A stretch of DNA of 37,573 nucleotides from an uncultured Eubacteriales bacterium (GCA_949031345.1 CARNVA010000015.1:1-37573); one strand, 5' to 3'; shown: positions 16,947 through 25,305, counted from the first letter of the stretch. Notes: a model not told the origin generated them from the letters alone. A program made the numbers and translations.

Positions 16947-17414
16947 ATGAAAGTTATTTATATTCATCATGGACAAAGAAAGAGGGTAAAAACGGCAGGC
17001 TTGGAAGATGACTTGACTGTGCTGGGCGAAGAGGATGCCGCGCTTTCAGGAAAAATTTTGAGTTGTTATAAAGACAGGGTCAGGGCAATATACTCCTCAA
17101 ACTTTTTCCGTTGCAAAAAAACGGCTCAAATCATCAATCAAAACTTTGGTGTGGAAATTATTGAAGAATCAAGATTGAATGAGTTTGGCAGTTTGAAAGG
17201 TGAAAGCTGGACTGAATTGCAGACGAGAATAATGGATTTTCTCGATGAAATATGTCAAACTTACAATGATGACGACATTGTTTTTTGCGTGACGAGTGGT
17301 GTAAATATTGTCGGATTTATCAACAAAGCTTATGGACTTGCCCCTTCTGAAAATGCACCATTTTTGCCTATAATAAGCTGCTCGCCGGTCGGCTTTGAAT
17401 TTAAAAAAACATGA
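16947..17414 (+). CDS. Degenerate histidine phosphatase (phosphoglycerate-mutase-like) protein
   Basis: The 155-residue protein follows the histidine phosphatase fold: an N-terminal catalytic motif IHHG (6-9, normally RHG), an alpha/beta start, the substrate-pocket region IYSSNFFRCKKTAQII and a RLNEFGSLKGESWTEL segment like the usual xExxxGxxEG. Two catalytic positions differ from the family. The Arg of RHG is His, and the late motif usually written V(T/S)HG reads VTSGVN, so the second catalytic His is Ser. It may therefore have weak or no phosphatase activity, or bind a ligand. The ribosome binding site is weak (AAGGACGG). It stands between a terminator and a 320-base AT-rich gap. Confidence 0.75.
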   Translation: MKVIYIHHGQRKRVKTAGLEDDLTVLGEEDAALSGKILSCYKDRVRAIYSSNFFRCKKTAQIINQNFGVEIIEESRLNEFGSLKGESWTELQTRIMDFLDEICQTYNDDDIVFCVTSGVNIVGFINKAYGLAPSENAPFLPIISCSPVGFEFKKT

Positions 17415-17738
17415 TGATAAATAAATTAAAAAATATTTTAAAATATAATTTAATTTAAAAAAATCAAAAATAAAAACTGTTATTTTTTTAATTTAATTTT
17501 AATTTAAAAAATCAAATAATGTAAAAAAAATAATATATTTTGTAATTTTTTTAAAATAATCATTTTTTAAAATTGGTAATTTTTGCTATTTTTTCAAGAT
17601 TTTTGTAATATTTTGTAAAAAAATAGCAAATTCTATCAATTTTTTTATTATTTTTTCGAATAATTTCGCTGGATACTAGACAAATTTAAAATTTAGGTAT
17701 AAAATAGAATAAGTCTTAGGAGATAAAAGGACTGACGC
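17415..17738. other. Extremely AT-rich gap before rsmG
   Basis: Most of 17415-17660 consists of runs of A and T, with repeated ATTTAATTT/AAATTAAAT words that can pair. No ORF, clear terminator or promoter stands out apart from a TATAAA-like box about 40 bases before rsmG. The low complexity makes any motif call unsafe. Confidence 0.6.
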
Positions 17739-18437
17739 ATGAAAGATATGATTAAAAATAAATTCAACGAATTTGGAATTAAGCTCACTGACAGACAGGC
17801 AGAGCAATTTGATGAGTACATGAAATTTTTGCTTGAAGAAAATGAAAAATTCAATCTCACAGCCATTACAGAGCCGAATGAAATCATCCTAAAGCATTTT
17901 ATTGACAGCGCTTTGCCTTATGCAGAGATTAAATCAAAAGCAAGAATTATTGATGTGGGCAGTGGGGCAGGTTTCCCAGGCATTCCACTTAAAATACTCA
18001 GAGATGACATCAGTTTAGTGCTTGTGGACTCTTTACAAAAAAGAGTTGGTTTTTTGCAACAACTTGTCAAAAACCTTGGTCTTACAAAAGTCACTTGCGT
18101 TCATTCAAGGGCAGAAGATTATGCAAAATTGAAGCGTGAAAGCTTTGATTATGCAGTTGCTCGTGCAGTTGCGCAAATCAACACATTAAGTGAATATCTT
18201 CTTCCATTTGTTAAAATTGGTGGAATGGTGATTATGTATAAAGGTCAAAAAGCAGAAGAAGAGCTTGAAGAGGGGAAAAAGGCAATCTCTACTCTTGGCG
18301 GAAAAATCAGCGAGGTGCTTAAATATTCAATTGAGGATGCTGGTGAGCGTGCTGTGATTTTGATTAAAAAGGTCAAAAACACTCCAGTCAAATATCCTCG
18401 CGGAAGAAACTATCCAAAAAATAAACCTATTGTTTAA
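17739..18437 (+). CDS. rsmG: 16S rRNA (guanine-N7)-methyltransferase RsmG (GidB)
   Basis: RsmG methylates N7 of G527 in 16S rRNA using S-adenosylmethionine; its loss gives low-level streptomycin resistance in other bacteria. The 232-residue protein has the family segments: NLTAITEPNEIILKHFIDS (39-57), SAM-binding IDVGSGAGFPGIPLKIL (71-87), LVDSLQKRVGFL and VARAVAQINTLSEYLLP. The C-terminus YPRGRNYPKNKPI is also typical. The ATG follows AGGAGATAAAAGGACTGACGC, where AAGGA gives a workable spacing. RsmG is a usual neighbour of mnmG near the origin; here they are separated by about 10 kb of accessory genes and the surface protein. Confidence 0.96.
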   Translation: MKDMIKNKFNEFGIKLTDRQAEQFDEYMKFLLEENEKFNLTAITEPNEIILKHFIDSALPYAEIKSKARIIDVGSGAGFPGIPLKILRDDISLVLVDSLQKRVGFLQQLVKNLGLTKVTCVHSRAEDYAKLKRESFDYAVARAVAQINTLSEYLLPFVKIGGMVIMYKGQKAEEELEEGKKAISTLGGKISEVLKYSIEDAGERAVILIKKVKNTPVKYPRGRNYPKNKPIV

Positions 18438-18480
18438 TTTTATGTTTTTTTAAAAAAAGATGATAAAAAATATTTAAATA

Positions 18481-18509
18481 AAAGTGCGAAATAAAATCGT
18501 GCTTTTTTT
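18481..18509 (+). terminator. Terminator after rsmG
   Basis: AAAGTGCGA (18481-18489) pairs with TCGTGCTTT (18497-18505) with two wobble pairs, followed by a T-run. Confidence 0.65.
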
Positions 18510-18525
18510 GTTTTGAAAGACAATT

Positions 18526-18764
18526 AAAAAAGCGGATAATTCCGCAACAATTGCGTATTAAGTTGATGAATATTATTTAAAAGTACAAAAAAGCGGATAA
18601 TTCCGCATAAAAAGGATGAGACAGTTTACTGCAAAAAGTAGGTGTGTCGTTTAAGGTTATGATTTGTGAATGTTAGAAATCAAAAAAAGCGGATAATTCC
18701 GCAACAATTGCGTTTAAGTGATTATTTATAATTATTAGAAATCAAAAAAAGCGGATAACTCCGC
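18526..18764. repeat. Four copies of an A-run plus GCGGATAATTCCGC palindrome
   Basis: Copies at 18526-18555, 18587-18606, 18682-18712 and 18744-18764 each begin with six or more A bases and contain GCGGA-TAAT-TCCGC (the last has TAAC). In copies 1 and 3 the sequence goes on to CGCAA-CAA-TTGCG, a second hairpin that shares the CGC of the first, so the two stems compete. The last copy runs into TTCGCTTTTTT and can end transcription of the converging gene. The repeats fill the gap between convergent genes. A diverged single copy lies at 3437-3452. Confidence 0.8.
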
Positions 18765-18773
18765 TTCGCTTTT

Positions 18774-19232
18774 TTAATCTTGATTTGAATTGTCTTTAGT
18801 TGTTGTTTGATCCAATTCAGCAGGTTTTTCTGATGCTTCGTTATGAAGCTCTGCCAATGTCTCATCAATTGACTTTTTTTGTTTTTCTGGCGTTTTTTCT
18901 TTTTTAAGCTTTACACCATTGTCTGCGACAGTGTTTCCTTCAACTATAAGCTCCACTCTCATTTTATAGCCAAGAGCGCTGCTTTTGCATTTCAAGACAA
19001 CTTCTTTGTCATTGTTAAGCACAATTTTATATTCTTCGCCTTTGATGAGTTGTGGCATATAATAGTCTTCAAAAAGCTGACCATTTATAAAAATTTTCAG
19101 GTGAGCCCCTCTGTTTTGCACACGAATTTCATTGTTGTCAATATTGAATGAATAGTTTTTTGATGTAAGCAAGAATGAAATGAGCATAAACAGGAGCAGT
19201 GCTGCGATTACAGCAATCATTGCATATAACAT
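18774..19232 (-). CDS. Unknown membrane-anchored protein (152 aa)
   Basis: No family was recognised. A single N-terminal membrane helix (residues 1-23, MLYAMIAVIAALLLFMLISF) without a cleavage site is followed by a beta-rich domain (28-115, with VRVQNRGAHLKIFINGQL-like strands) and a highly charged, probably disordered tail rich in Lys and Glu. GAGGT precedes the start on the minus strand. It is the last of three minus-strand genes. The domain may face outside as a small beta sandwich; that is inference. Confidence 0.75.
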   Translation of the reverse strand: MLYAMIAVIAALLLFMLISFLLTSKNYSFNIDNNEIRVQNRGAHLKIFINGQLFEDYYMPQLIKGEEYKIVLNNDKEVVLKCKSSALGYKMRVELIVEGNTVADNGVKLKKEKTPEKQKKSIDETLAELHNEASEKPAELDQTTTKDNSNQD

Positions 19233-19314
19233 AATTTTTACCTCGTTTGTGAAAGCAATCTTTCTGATTTTTGTTTTTAAGAAAACTTTGTCTTATTTGG
19301 CCTTGGCCCAGTTT

Positions 19315-19710
19315 TTATTGTGGAAATTGGCAAACAGGGGCGGTAATCATTGGCCCAATTTGTGAGTGAAGGGTAAGCTCTGCCAAGATGCAGGCAATAT
19401 TGCTTGCAAGCACTCTTGCGACTGGGCTTGCTTTGAAATAATCTTCAGCGTCATCAAGCTCTTCAAATTCAGCTGTGTTGATAATCACCTCTACGCTTTG
19501 AGCAACTTCAATTGAAAAGATGCATTCAGGCTCTGGCTTTACATTTCTTTGAACGGTCACTTTTACTGCGTCTGTCCTTATTCTTTCAACGCTAAGCTCA
19601 TCCCAAACTCTCATATTTACATTGCTGTTTGGCTGTGGCTCACTTAATCTTTGATAATCAATCTTTTCGATAATTGGTTTGAAATTCATATTTCGAATTA
19701 CATTTGCCAT
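19315..19710 (-). CDS. Unknown protein with SecB-like features (131 aa)
   Basis: There is no firm assignment. The N-terminal half forms strands with alternating hydrophobic residues (VKVTVQRNVK, CIFSIEVAQSVEVII). The end, ASNIACILAELTLHSQIGPM followed by ITAPVCQFP, resembles the last helix and PPVNF-type finish of SecB-like export chaperones. That likeness is by eye only. A good ribosome binding site (AAAGGAG) precedes the ATG. It lies between two minus-strand genes whose products have N-terminal membrane or signal segments, which would fit an export role but does not prove it. Confidence 0.7.
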   Translation of the reverse strand: MANVIRNMNFKPIIEKIDYQRLSEPQPNSNVNMRVWDELSVERIRTDAVKVTVQRNVKPEPECIFSIEVAQSVEVIINTAEFEELDDAEDYFKASPVARVLASNIACILAELTLHSQIGPMITAPVCQFPQ

Positions 19711-19828
19711 TTTGTGTTCTCCTTTAAATTCAACAATTTACCTTTTAAGTGTAACATAAAAGATTTTTTTTAACAACTATTTTTCTGGGCATATTGCAAA
19801 TTAAAGGTGGTTTTTAAAGATATTTTGT

Positions 19829-20557
19829 CTAATCGAGTTGCTCTAAAAGTTGTTTTTGGCTTTTTAAAATCTCATCTTGTCCGCCCATTTGCCCATCTTG
19901 CAAATCTGAATTGTCAGGGCAGTTTTTGCAATCTGTAAAAATGCTTGTCTGCTGATTGTCAGTTTTGTTTGTTTCTGGATCCAATTCAATCACAGAATTT
20001 TTTCTGTTTTTGTTTTTATCTTCATCAGTCTCGCCCTCTTCACTGACAATGGTTGTCTCTTTGATTTCTTGACTTTCAAGCTCTACCTCGCTTTCGTTTT
20101 CAGTCTTTAATGTAAGGTTATATATGAAGTTATATAGTTTATTGCAGTCTTTTTGAAGATCTAAATAGAAGCATCTTCCTTCGTAAACGCCATCGTTCCC
20201 TCTTATGATATTAAAGCCAAAACTGTCTTTTTCAAGTTTGATTAAAAGCTCGTCAAACGGCATTTCAGATTTGACTTGTGTTTTGTCAAAGATAAACTTT
20301 ATCCAAAGCCCTTCTTTCATTGCCTCTTTGGTCTCGCTGTCAAGTGAAATTGACAGGGCTGGCAATTGGTGAGCATCTTTTATCGTTTCACAGAAGATAT
20401 TTTCAAATTCATCAAATTCAGTTTTTGAGATTTCAACTATTTCATTATCAAAAGAAATCTCAACATTTTTCGCACCTTCAAAAAGGTCGGTTGTCACATT
20501 TATGCGGCTGCAAAAAAGGACAGGAATAATCATAAATAAAGACAAAAATTTCAACAT
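19829..20557 (-). CDS. Unknown exported protein (242 aa)
   Basis: No family was recognised. The N-terminus (KFLSLFMIIPVLFCS) is a short signal peptide or anchor. The Cys at 16 resembles a lipoprotein cysteine, but the preceding residues do not fit the usual lipobox well. The region 20-160 looks globular. From about 165 the chain is very acidic and low-complexity (Glu, Asp, Asn, Thr), with a CKNC-type pair and Gln-rich end (MGGQDEILKSQKQLLEQ). GAGGTGAATT precedes the ATG. It is the first gene of the minus-strand group, which runs against the presumed replication direction. Confidence 0.75.
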   Translation of the reverse strand: MLKFLSLFMIIPVLFCSRINVTTDLFEGAKNVEISFDNEIVEISKTEFDEFENIFCETIKDAHQLPALSISLDSETKEAMKEGLWIKFIFDKTQVKSEMPFDELLIKLEKDSFGFNIIRGNDGVYEGRCFYLDLQKDCNKLYNFIYNLTLKTENESEVELESQEIKETTIVSEEGETDEDKNKNRKNSVIELDPETNKTDNQQTSIFTDCKNCPDNSDLQDGQMGGQDEILKSQKQLLEQLD

Positions 20558-20790
20558 AATTCACCTCATTTTTTAGTTTGGTTTTTTGGCCAAACTTTAT
20601 TCAAGCAAGTCATTCATTCGACAAAGAAATTTTAAATAAGACAATTTTTATTTGTTTTTGCAAAAAAAATTTTCAAAGCTGAATGATAAAAATATCTTTT
20701 ATTTTCTAAAAAGTGCTGCTAAACAATTAAAAATAAGCCAAAAAAGGTGCTGTTTTGCCTGCTATTTTCATTTTGTTTTCAAGAAAGGTA

Positions 20791-20819
20791 TTGACAATTG
20801 TCCTTTTTTAAACTAAAAT
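20791..20819 (+). promoter_or_regulatory. Promoter of the 236-aa gene, with a palindrome over the -35
   Basis: TTGACA (20791-20796) and TAAAAT (20814-20819) are 17 bases apart. The perfect palindrome GACAATTGTC (20793-20802) overlaps the -35 box and could be an operator. The rest of the divergent gap 20558-20790 shows nothing clear. Confidence 0.7.
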
Positions 20820-20843
20820 TATCTTACTAGGGGTATTTTTGTT

Positions 20844-21554
20844 ATGAATGAATTTGAAGAAGAATATCGCAGACAATTAAAAAAGCTGACTGAATTGACC
20901 GAAGAGGTCATTAAACTTGGCGAAATGACTGGTCAGGATTTGGATGATCCAGAATTTAGAAATATAGTAAATGGTTTGGATATGTTAAAGTCTGAGCCTA
21001 TGATTAAACAGGCTAACATTGATGACTTATTCACACTTGCTGCTTCTAATGCACTTTTGGAAGCTTTGGTTGGCGAACTTAAAAATGAGCTTCGTTTTGT
21101 TCAGCCAAAAATTGTCATAAGTGTTGACTTAGACGAAGAAGGCAATATTATTGAAGAAGGCGGCATGAGCTTTGAAGAGTTTCTTTTGAAAGGCTTTTTA
21201 GAGGCAGGGGTTTTCGGTGATGATTTCAATCAAGCTGAGTTAAGGCAAGCAGGCAGAACAGAGCCTAAAAAGAAGACAGAAATAAAACCACCTAAAAAAG
21301 ATGAAGAAAAATACGACTTTATAAGCGATGACGGGTTTTATAAAATAACCATGAAAAAGAAAGACCAAGCAAATGAAGACGGCATTTCAAGAAAAGGCAA
21401 GCCAAGAGTGGAAGCTTCAAGCGAAGACATTTTCAAAGATGAAAAGAGATATTCTTTTGAAAGTGACAAAGTCTCAATGGACAGAATATTAAAAACACCA
21501 AAGTCATCAAATTCAAACGGCAGTGACGAAAACGACAACGACAAAGATTTATAA
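20844..21554 (+). CDS. Unknown acidic cytosolic protein (236 aa)
   Basis: No family was recognised. Residues 1-80 are helical with heptad-like leucines (RRQLKKLTELTEEVIKLGEM). A segment with IVISVDLDEEGNIIEEGG follows, then MSFEEFLLKGFLEAGVFGDDF (about 103-123). From about 130 the chain is Lys/Glu-rich and probably disordered, ending in a Ser/Asn/Asp-rich tail (GSDENDNDKDL). There is no membrane segment. AGGGG precedes the ATG at a rather long spacing. It is the first plus-strand gene of the large unknown region and precedes the two paralogues described next. Confidence 0.75.
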   Translation: MNEFEEEYRRQLKKLTELTEEVIKLGEMTGQDLDDPEFRNIVNGLDMLKSEPMIKQANIDDLFTLAASNALLEALVGELKNELRFVQPKIVISVDLDEEGNIIEEGGMSFEEFLLKGFLEAGVFGDDFNQAELRQAGRTEPKKKTEIKPPKKDEEKYDFISDDGFYKITMKKKDQANEDGISRKGKPRVEASSEDIFKDEKRYSFESDKVSMDRILKTPKSSNSNGSDENDNDKDL

Positions 21555-21628
21555 TCAATCAAATGAAACTTTTAAGGGCAACAAAGTTGCTTACTATGTA
21601 AAAAGATTGAAAAAATCTTAAACAAAAT

Positions 21629-21637
21629 TGATATACT
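21629..21637 (+). promoter_or_regulatory. Extended -10 element before the 484-aa gene
   Basis: TGA-TATACT is an extended -10 sequence; TTGAAA lies upstream at a poor 19-base spacing. It would give a leader of about 75 bases. Confidence 0.4.
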
Positions 21638-21717
21638 AAAAAAAATTAAGATAAAAAACAAAAAATAAAATTCAAACACTAAAATGGCGGGCATATGCTT
21701 GCTGAAGGGGGAATTGT

Positions 21718-23172
21718 ATGAGTAAAAAGGAAAACGCACCAATCTATTCAAAGCCAAACAAGCTTATGGCATTTGTTGAAAATGTGGATGTGCTTGAGCG
21801 CAATGTTGAAAGACTTGACGACAAACTTTTTCATTTGCAAAACAAAATCAATGCAACAGTGGCTGTAAGTCGTGAGGGAATAAATGAAAGCCCACAATTT
21901 CAGTCTCTTCTTGCAAAAAAGGAAAGACTTGAAGAGCAGAGAGCTGTTGAAAAAGAGTTTGTTGAAAAGACTTTAAATGCCATGCTTTCAAACTTTAAGG
22001 CTACAAAAATTGAAGACAGCCAAGATGTAAGAGACATTCTTAAATGCGTAGAGTATGCTCTCACAAGGGCAAGAAGTGAAGTTGACAAGGGTGCAATCCT
22101 TTCAAATATATTTTCTCTTCATGTTGTGCCTGCAGTTGAGCCAATGCTTCTGACCGGCATTGATGATTTTGTTGAGTATGATAAAGAGCTTCTTACTGGC
22201 TATCTCATTTATAATGAAGAGCAGCCTGAAAGCGCTTTCAATTACAGTGTTTCTGGAGAAGGTCTTGACAAGCTTTTCAAAAACTCTATTGTCAACCGCG
22301 GAATTAGTGCAAGCAGTTGTGAAGTTTCAAAAATAATCCTTGAAGATGAGGGCTATATTGAAAAATTCTTTGACCGTCTTGGCGACAAAACCAGGGATGT
22401 CATTGCAAACAAAGATCTCAATAAGAAGGAAAGGGCATTTTTAAAATCTCAGTATAACAAATACAGAGTGCAAAGAAAGACATCTCCAAAAGCTGGAAGC
22501 AAGATGCTTAAAGTTTCTGCAGCCCTTCCAAGTGCTGTTGGCAAGGTTGTATATGGCTCTTTGCATGCTGTCGGAACAGTATTTAGCTGGATAAACAAGG
22601 CTTTTGAAGGGGTTGGGCTTGTGCTTGCTTCACCTTTCATTTGCGTTTCAAGAGGACTTAAGAAGATGAGCATAAATGCCAACAAAAACAAGACTTATGC
22701 TCAAGATTATGCTGATATATACAAAAATCTTAGAAAGGTGCTTAAGAAAAACGGCGTAAAGGTGCGTGATGTTAAAGATGTCAAGGCTTCTGTTGAACAG
22801 GTAAGCGGAGCAAGTGTGTTAAACCTCAGCGGAACAGTTGTTGGCAAAGACAGAGTGCCATTCAATTTTAATGCTCTTTATCAGATTAAAGAGGGTGAAT
22901 TTAAAAACATTTTGATGACAATGAAAGAAAATGTTGTTGACGAAAATGAGCTTGGCCATGACCCAGAAAAACTTGATTTCACTCTTGGCGAATATAAAAA
23001 TAAGCCAGAAGTAATTAGGCTTATGAGAAAACTTGCTGAGATTACTGATGATGGTGTACTTTGCCTCAACTTGCACAAAGTGCCTCAAGAACTTGTAAAA
23101 GTTGACACAGCTGATGAAGATGTTGAATATCTTGACGAAGTTGATGTCGAGGAAGGCGACAAACAAAACTAA
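21718..23172 (+). CDS. Unknown protein with coiled coil and hydrophobic core (484 aa), paralogue A
   Basis: No family was recognised. Residues 20-90 are a predicted coiled coil. A helical region follows (LKCVEYAL at 108-115 and LKSQYNKYRVQRK at 242-254). A Gly/Ala-rich hydrophobic stretch (266-312, GKVVYGSLHAVGTVFSWINK) may insert in or lie on a membrane. A mixed alpha/beta part with KKNGVKVRDVKDVK and an acidic end (EYLDEVDVEEGDKQN) complete the chain. The next gene encodes a protein of the same plan, so the two are distant duplicates. GAAGGGGG precedes the ATG. A strong terminator follows, so it is transcribed separately from its paralogue. Confidence 0.8.
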   Translation: MSKKENAPIYSKPNKLMAFVENVDVLERNVERLDDKLFHLQNKINATVAVSREGINESPQFQSLLAKKERLEEQRAVEKEFVEKTLNAMLSNFKATKIEDSQDVRDILKCVEYALTRARSEVDKGAILSNIFSLHVVPAVEPMLLTGIDDFVEYDKELLTGYLIYNEEQPESAFNYSVSGEGLDKLFKNSIVNRGISASSCEVSKIILEDEGYIEKFFDRLGDKTRDVIANKDLNKKERAFLKSQYNKYRVQRKTSPKAGSKMLKVSAALPSAVGKVVYGSLHAVGTVFSWINKAFEGVGLVLASPFICVSRGLKKMSINANKNKTYAQDYADIYKNLRKVLKKNGVKVRDVKDVKASVEQVSGASVLNLSGTVVGKDRVPFNFNALYQIKEGEFKNILMTMKENVVDENELGHDPEKLDFTLGEYKNKPEVIRLMRKLAEITDDGVLCLNLHKVPQELVKVDTADEDVEYLDEVDVEEGDKQN

Positions 23173-23180
23173 AATCGTTT

Positions 23181-23210
23181 AAAAAGCGGAAAGAAATTTC
23201 TGCTTTTTTT
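23181..23210 (+). terminator. Terminator after the 484-aa gene
   Basis: AAAAAGCGGAAA (23181-23192) pairs with TTTCTGCTTTTT (23198-23209) with one G-T wobble and is followed by a T-run. Confidence 0.8.
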
Positions 23211-23322
23211 GTTTTTAAAAGAAATTTTATGCTTTTAAAAATAAATCTGCATAAAAATGCTTAATCAGCTTTAAATTAAGGCGAAAAAGGGCATTTAATT
23301 GTTAAAAATTTAATGGCTGGTA

Positions 23323-23351
23323 TTGACTTTTTTAATTATTTATAATATAAT
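23323..23351 (+). promoter_or_regulatory. Promoter of the 542-aa gene
   Basis: TTGACT (23323-23328) and TATAAT (23346-23351) are 17 bases apart. The leader of about 150 bases (23358-23508) carries no obvious ORF; it contains complementary words (ATAATGAAAG and GACGCTG region) but no stable hairpin could be confirmed by eye. Confidence 0.7.
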
Positions 23352-23508
23352 AATAAAAAGAATGGAATTTAAAGCAAAATTCAAATTTTTAAAGTTTATT
23401 TTGCCTTATTAAAGTCTTTTAAAGTTATATCATTTTCATAATGAAAGTCGCTCAGAAGGGACGCTGTGATGAATTGAATATAAAATTCAAAAAAAGGACA
23501 TTAAGCCA

Positions 23509-25137
23509 ATGAATGTTAAACTTACAAACTGCTTAAGAGATTGCGCAGAGCTTGAAAGCAAGATAAAAGAAGCTTCAATTCTTGAGGCTGAAATTAAAAA
23601 CGCTTTAGGTGATACACTTTTGCAAAAAAAGAATGATTATTTCAAACTTTTGAAGGAGCAAATTAAGTTTTTGCAGCAAAATATTATCTGCTCACTTCCT
23701 TATGCAAGAATTTCTGAAAAAGCGGATGTAAATGCTGCAATCAAGTGTGTTGACATGGTCCTTAATGCTAAGTATGGTGACATTGACCAAGAAGACAAAC
23801 ATAAAATTACAAAGACTTTAAACGAAATTACTGATGAAGAACAAATGAAGGATATAAGTGAATATACCGCTTCACTTATTGAAAAAGACAGTGAGTTTAT
23901 TCAAGGCTTACAAGATGCAAGGCAGGTGGTTATTCGTGCATTGCGCTCGGCTTCTGCTGGAGAGCAAAATGCGATTGCTGACTATATCTTCAGCGAGTTT
24001 TACAACATTCAAGATTTCTTAAAAAACAACGAAATAAATGATGACTGCGGAAAAGACATTATGAAAGAAATCTGCAAGGATAAGGCAATTGACGACAGTT
24101 ATAAAAAGGCAATTAAAAATGTCTATGTTGACTATCTTGCGCAGAAAAAGTATGCAGGTGTGACTAAGGGTGGAAGAGTTGCCACCTATGCGGCAATCGG
24201 CCTTTCTGTGCCTTTCGTTTTGCTTACAATTGGAGAGATGATTGGAACAGGAATTATCAAAGGTGCAGGACTTGGAATCAAGAAAATCACCGAAGGGCTT
24301 GCTCTTCCATTTGATTATCTTGCAGGAAAAATTCTTGGAAGCAATACACTTGAGTCTGGTGGAATTACATTGACTGACGCCTCAACTGCTGCAAAAGTAG
24401 GTGCGGTGCTTGTTGACCTTCCTGGAATTGCACTTAAAACGGCGGGCAGTGTTGCAAACGGGATCTTGAAATTTACTGGCACTACAATAGACATTGCTTA
24501 CCAACTTGCTTTAATGCCATTTGAACTTGGTTTAAAAGGAATTTTAAAACTTGGAAAAGTCAGCCCAAAAGACAGAATTAAAGAAAATGACAAGAAAGTT
24601 ACTAAATCGTTAGAACAGATTTTCAAAACTAAAATCCAAGGCATCAAAGGAAAAGATATCTATCCTACAGAGATGGAAATAGATGAAAACTCTTTGACAA
24701 TGTATGGGGTTATTGACGGTTTAGATACACCTTTTAGTGTAAGTTATACCATCAACAAAAGCGTTTTTGAAAGACTTAAATCGATAAGACAAGAACAGCT
24801 TGATGTAAATGCAATGCTTCTTAAAGCCGAGCTGTTGCAAAAACTTTCAAACAGCAAAGAATTGATTGAAGAGGTTAAGTCATTGCAAAATCAATTGTTT
24901 GAGTTTACCTTTAAAGAGTCAAATATCATTTCAAACATTATTTCATATCAAGATCCATTTGATATAAAGATGGGCGAAGAGGTGAAACAAGCCGATAATG
25001 ACCCTGAAGAAGAGTTTACGCAAGAACAGGCTCAGCAGCTTAAGGACTGGATGGAAAGCGTAGGATTGATATCAGAACATAACGAGCAAAGTGACGAGTT
25101 TGATATTTTTGATAATGATGACAATACGAAAGATTAA
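23509..25137 (+). CDS. Unknown protein with coiled coil and hydrophobic core (542 aa), paralogue B
   Basis: No family was recognised. The plan matches the upstream 484-aa protein: coiled-coil start (8-60), IKCVDMVL at 78-85, helical region ending YVDYLAQKKY (206-215), a long Gly/Ala-rich hydrophobic stretch (223-350) with LSVPFVLLTIGEMIGTGII and two further nonpolar segments, then a KGKDIYPTEMEIDENSL-type alpha/beta part and an acidic C-terminus (EFDIFDNDDNTKD). The hydrophobic part is longer than in paralogue A and may form two to four membrane-associated helices. AAGGA precedes the ATG at about ten bases. The last 33 bases of this gene, stop codon included, are repeated 65 bases downstream. 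Confidence 0.8.
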   Translation: MNVKLTNCLRDCAELESKIKEASILEAEIKNALGDTLLQKKNDYFKLLKEQIKFLQQNIICSLPYARISEKADVNAAIKCVDMVLNAKYGDIDQEDKHKITKTLNEITDEEQMKDISEYTASLIEKDSEFIQGLQDARQVVIRALRSASAGEQNAIADYIFSEFYNIQDFLKNNEINDDCGKDIMKEICKDKAIDDSYKKAIKNVYVDYLAQKKYAGVTKGGRVATYAAIGLSVPFVLLTIGEMIGTGIIKGAGLGIKKITEGLALPFDYLAGKILGSNTLESGGITLTDASTAAKVGAVLVDLPGIALKTAGSVANGILKFTGTTIDIAYQLALMPFELGLKGILKLGKVSPKDRIKENDKKVTKSLEQIFKTKIQGIKGKDIYPTEMEIDENSLTMYGVIDGLDTPFSVSYTINKSVFERLKSIRQEQLDVNAMLLKAELLQKLSNSKELIEEVKSLQNQLFEFTFKESNIISNIISYQDPFDIKMGEEVKQADNDPEEEFTQEQAQQLKDWMESVGLISEHNEQSDEFDIFDNDDNTKD

Positions 25138-25203
25138 AATAGAAGCTCTGACTTGTCAGCATAATCGTTGTTTTTGATAATGATGACAATACAAAAGATT
25201 AAA
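25106..25203 (+). repeat. Duplicated 3' end of the 542-aa gene
   Basis: The 33 bases at 25106-25138 (last nine codons plus stop) recur at 25171-25203 with one difference (G to A). The copy still reads FDNDDNTKD and stop but has no start. It is a remnant of a local tandem duplication of the gene's end. Confidence 0.85.
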
Positions 25204-25267
25204 GCAGGATGAATTAGATTAAAAAAATATAAATTATTTTTAAAAATTGAAATAAATTTGAGTTTTT

Positions 25268-25300
25268 ATACCTATTCTAAAGAATAGGTATTTTTTATTT
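25268..25300 (+). terminator. Terminator before the tail-gene array
   Basis: A perfect 10-base stem, ATACCTATTC (25268-25277) with GAATAGGTAT (25282-25291) and a TAAA loop, is followed by TTTTTATTTT. Confidence 0.9.
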
Positions 25301-25305
25301 TACTA

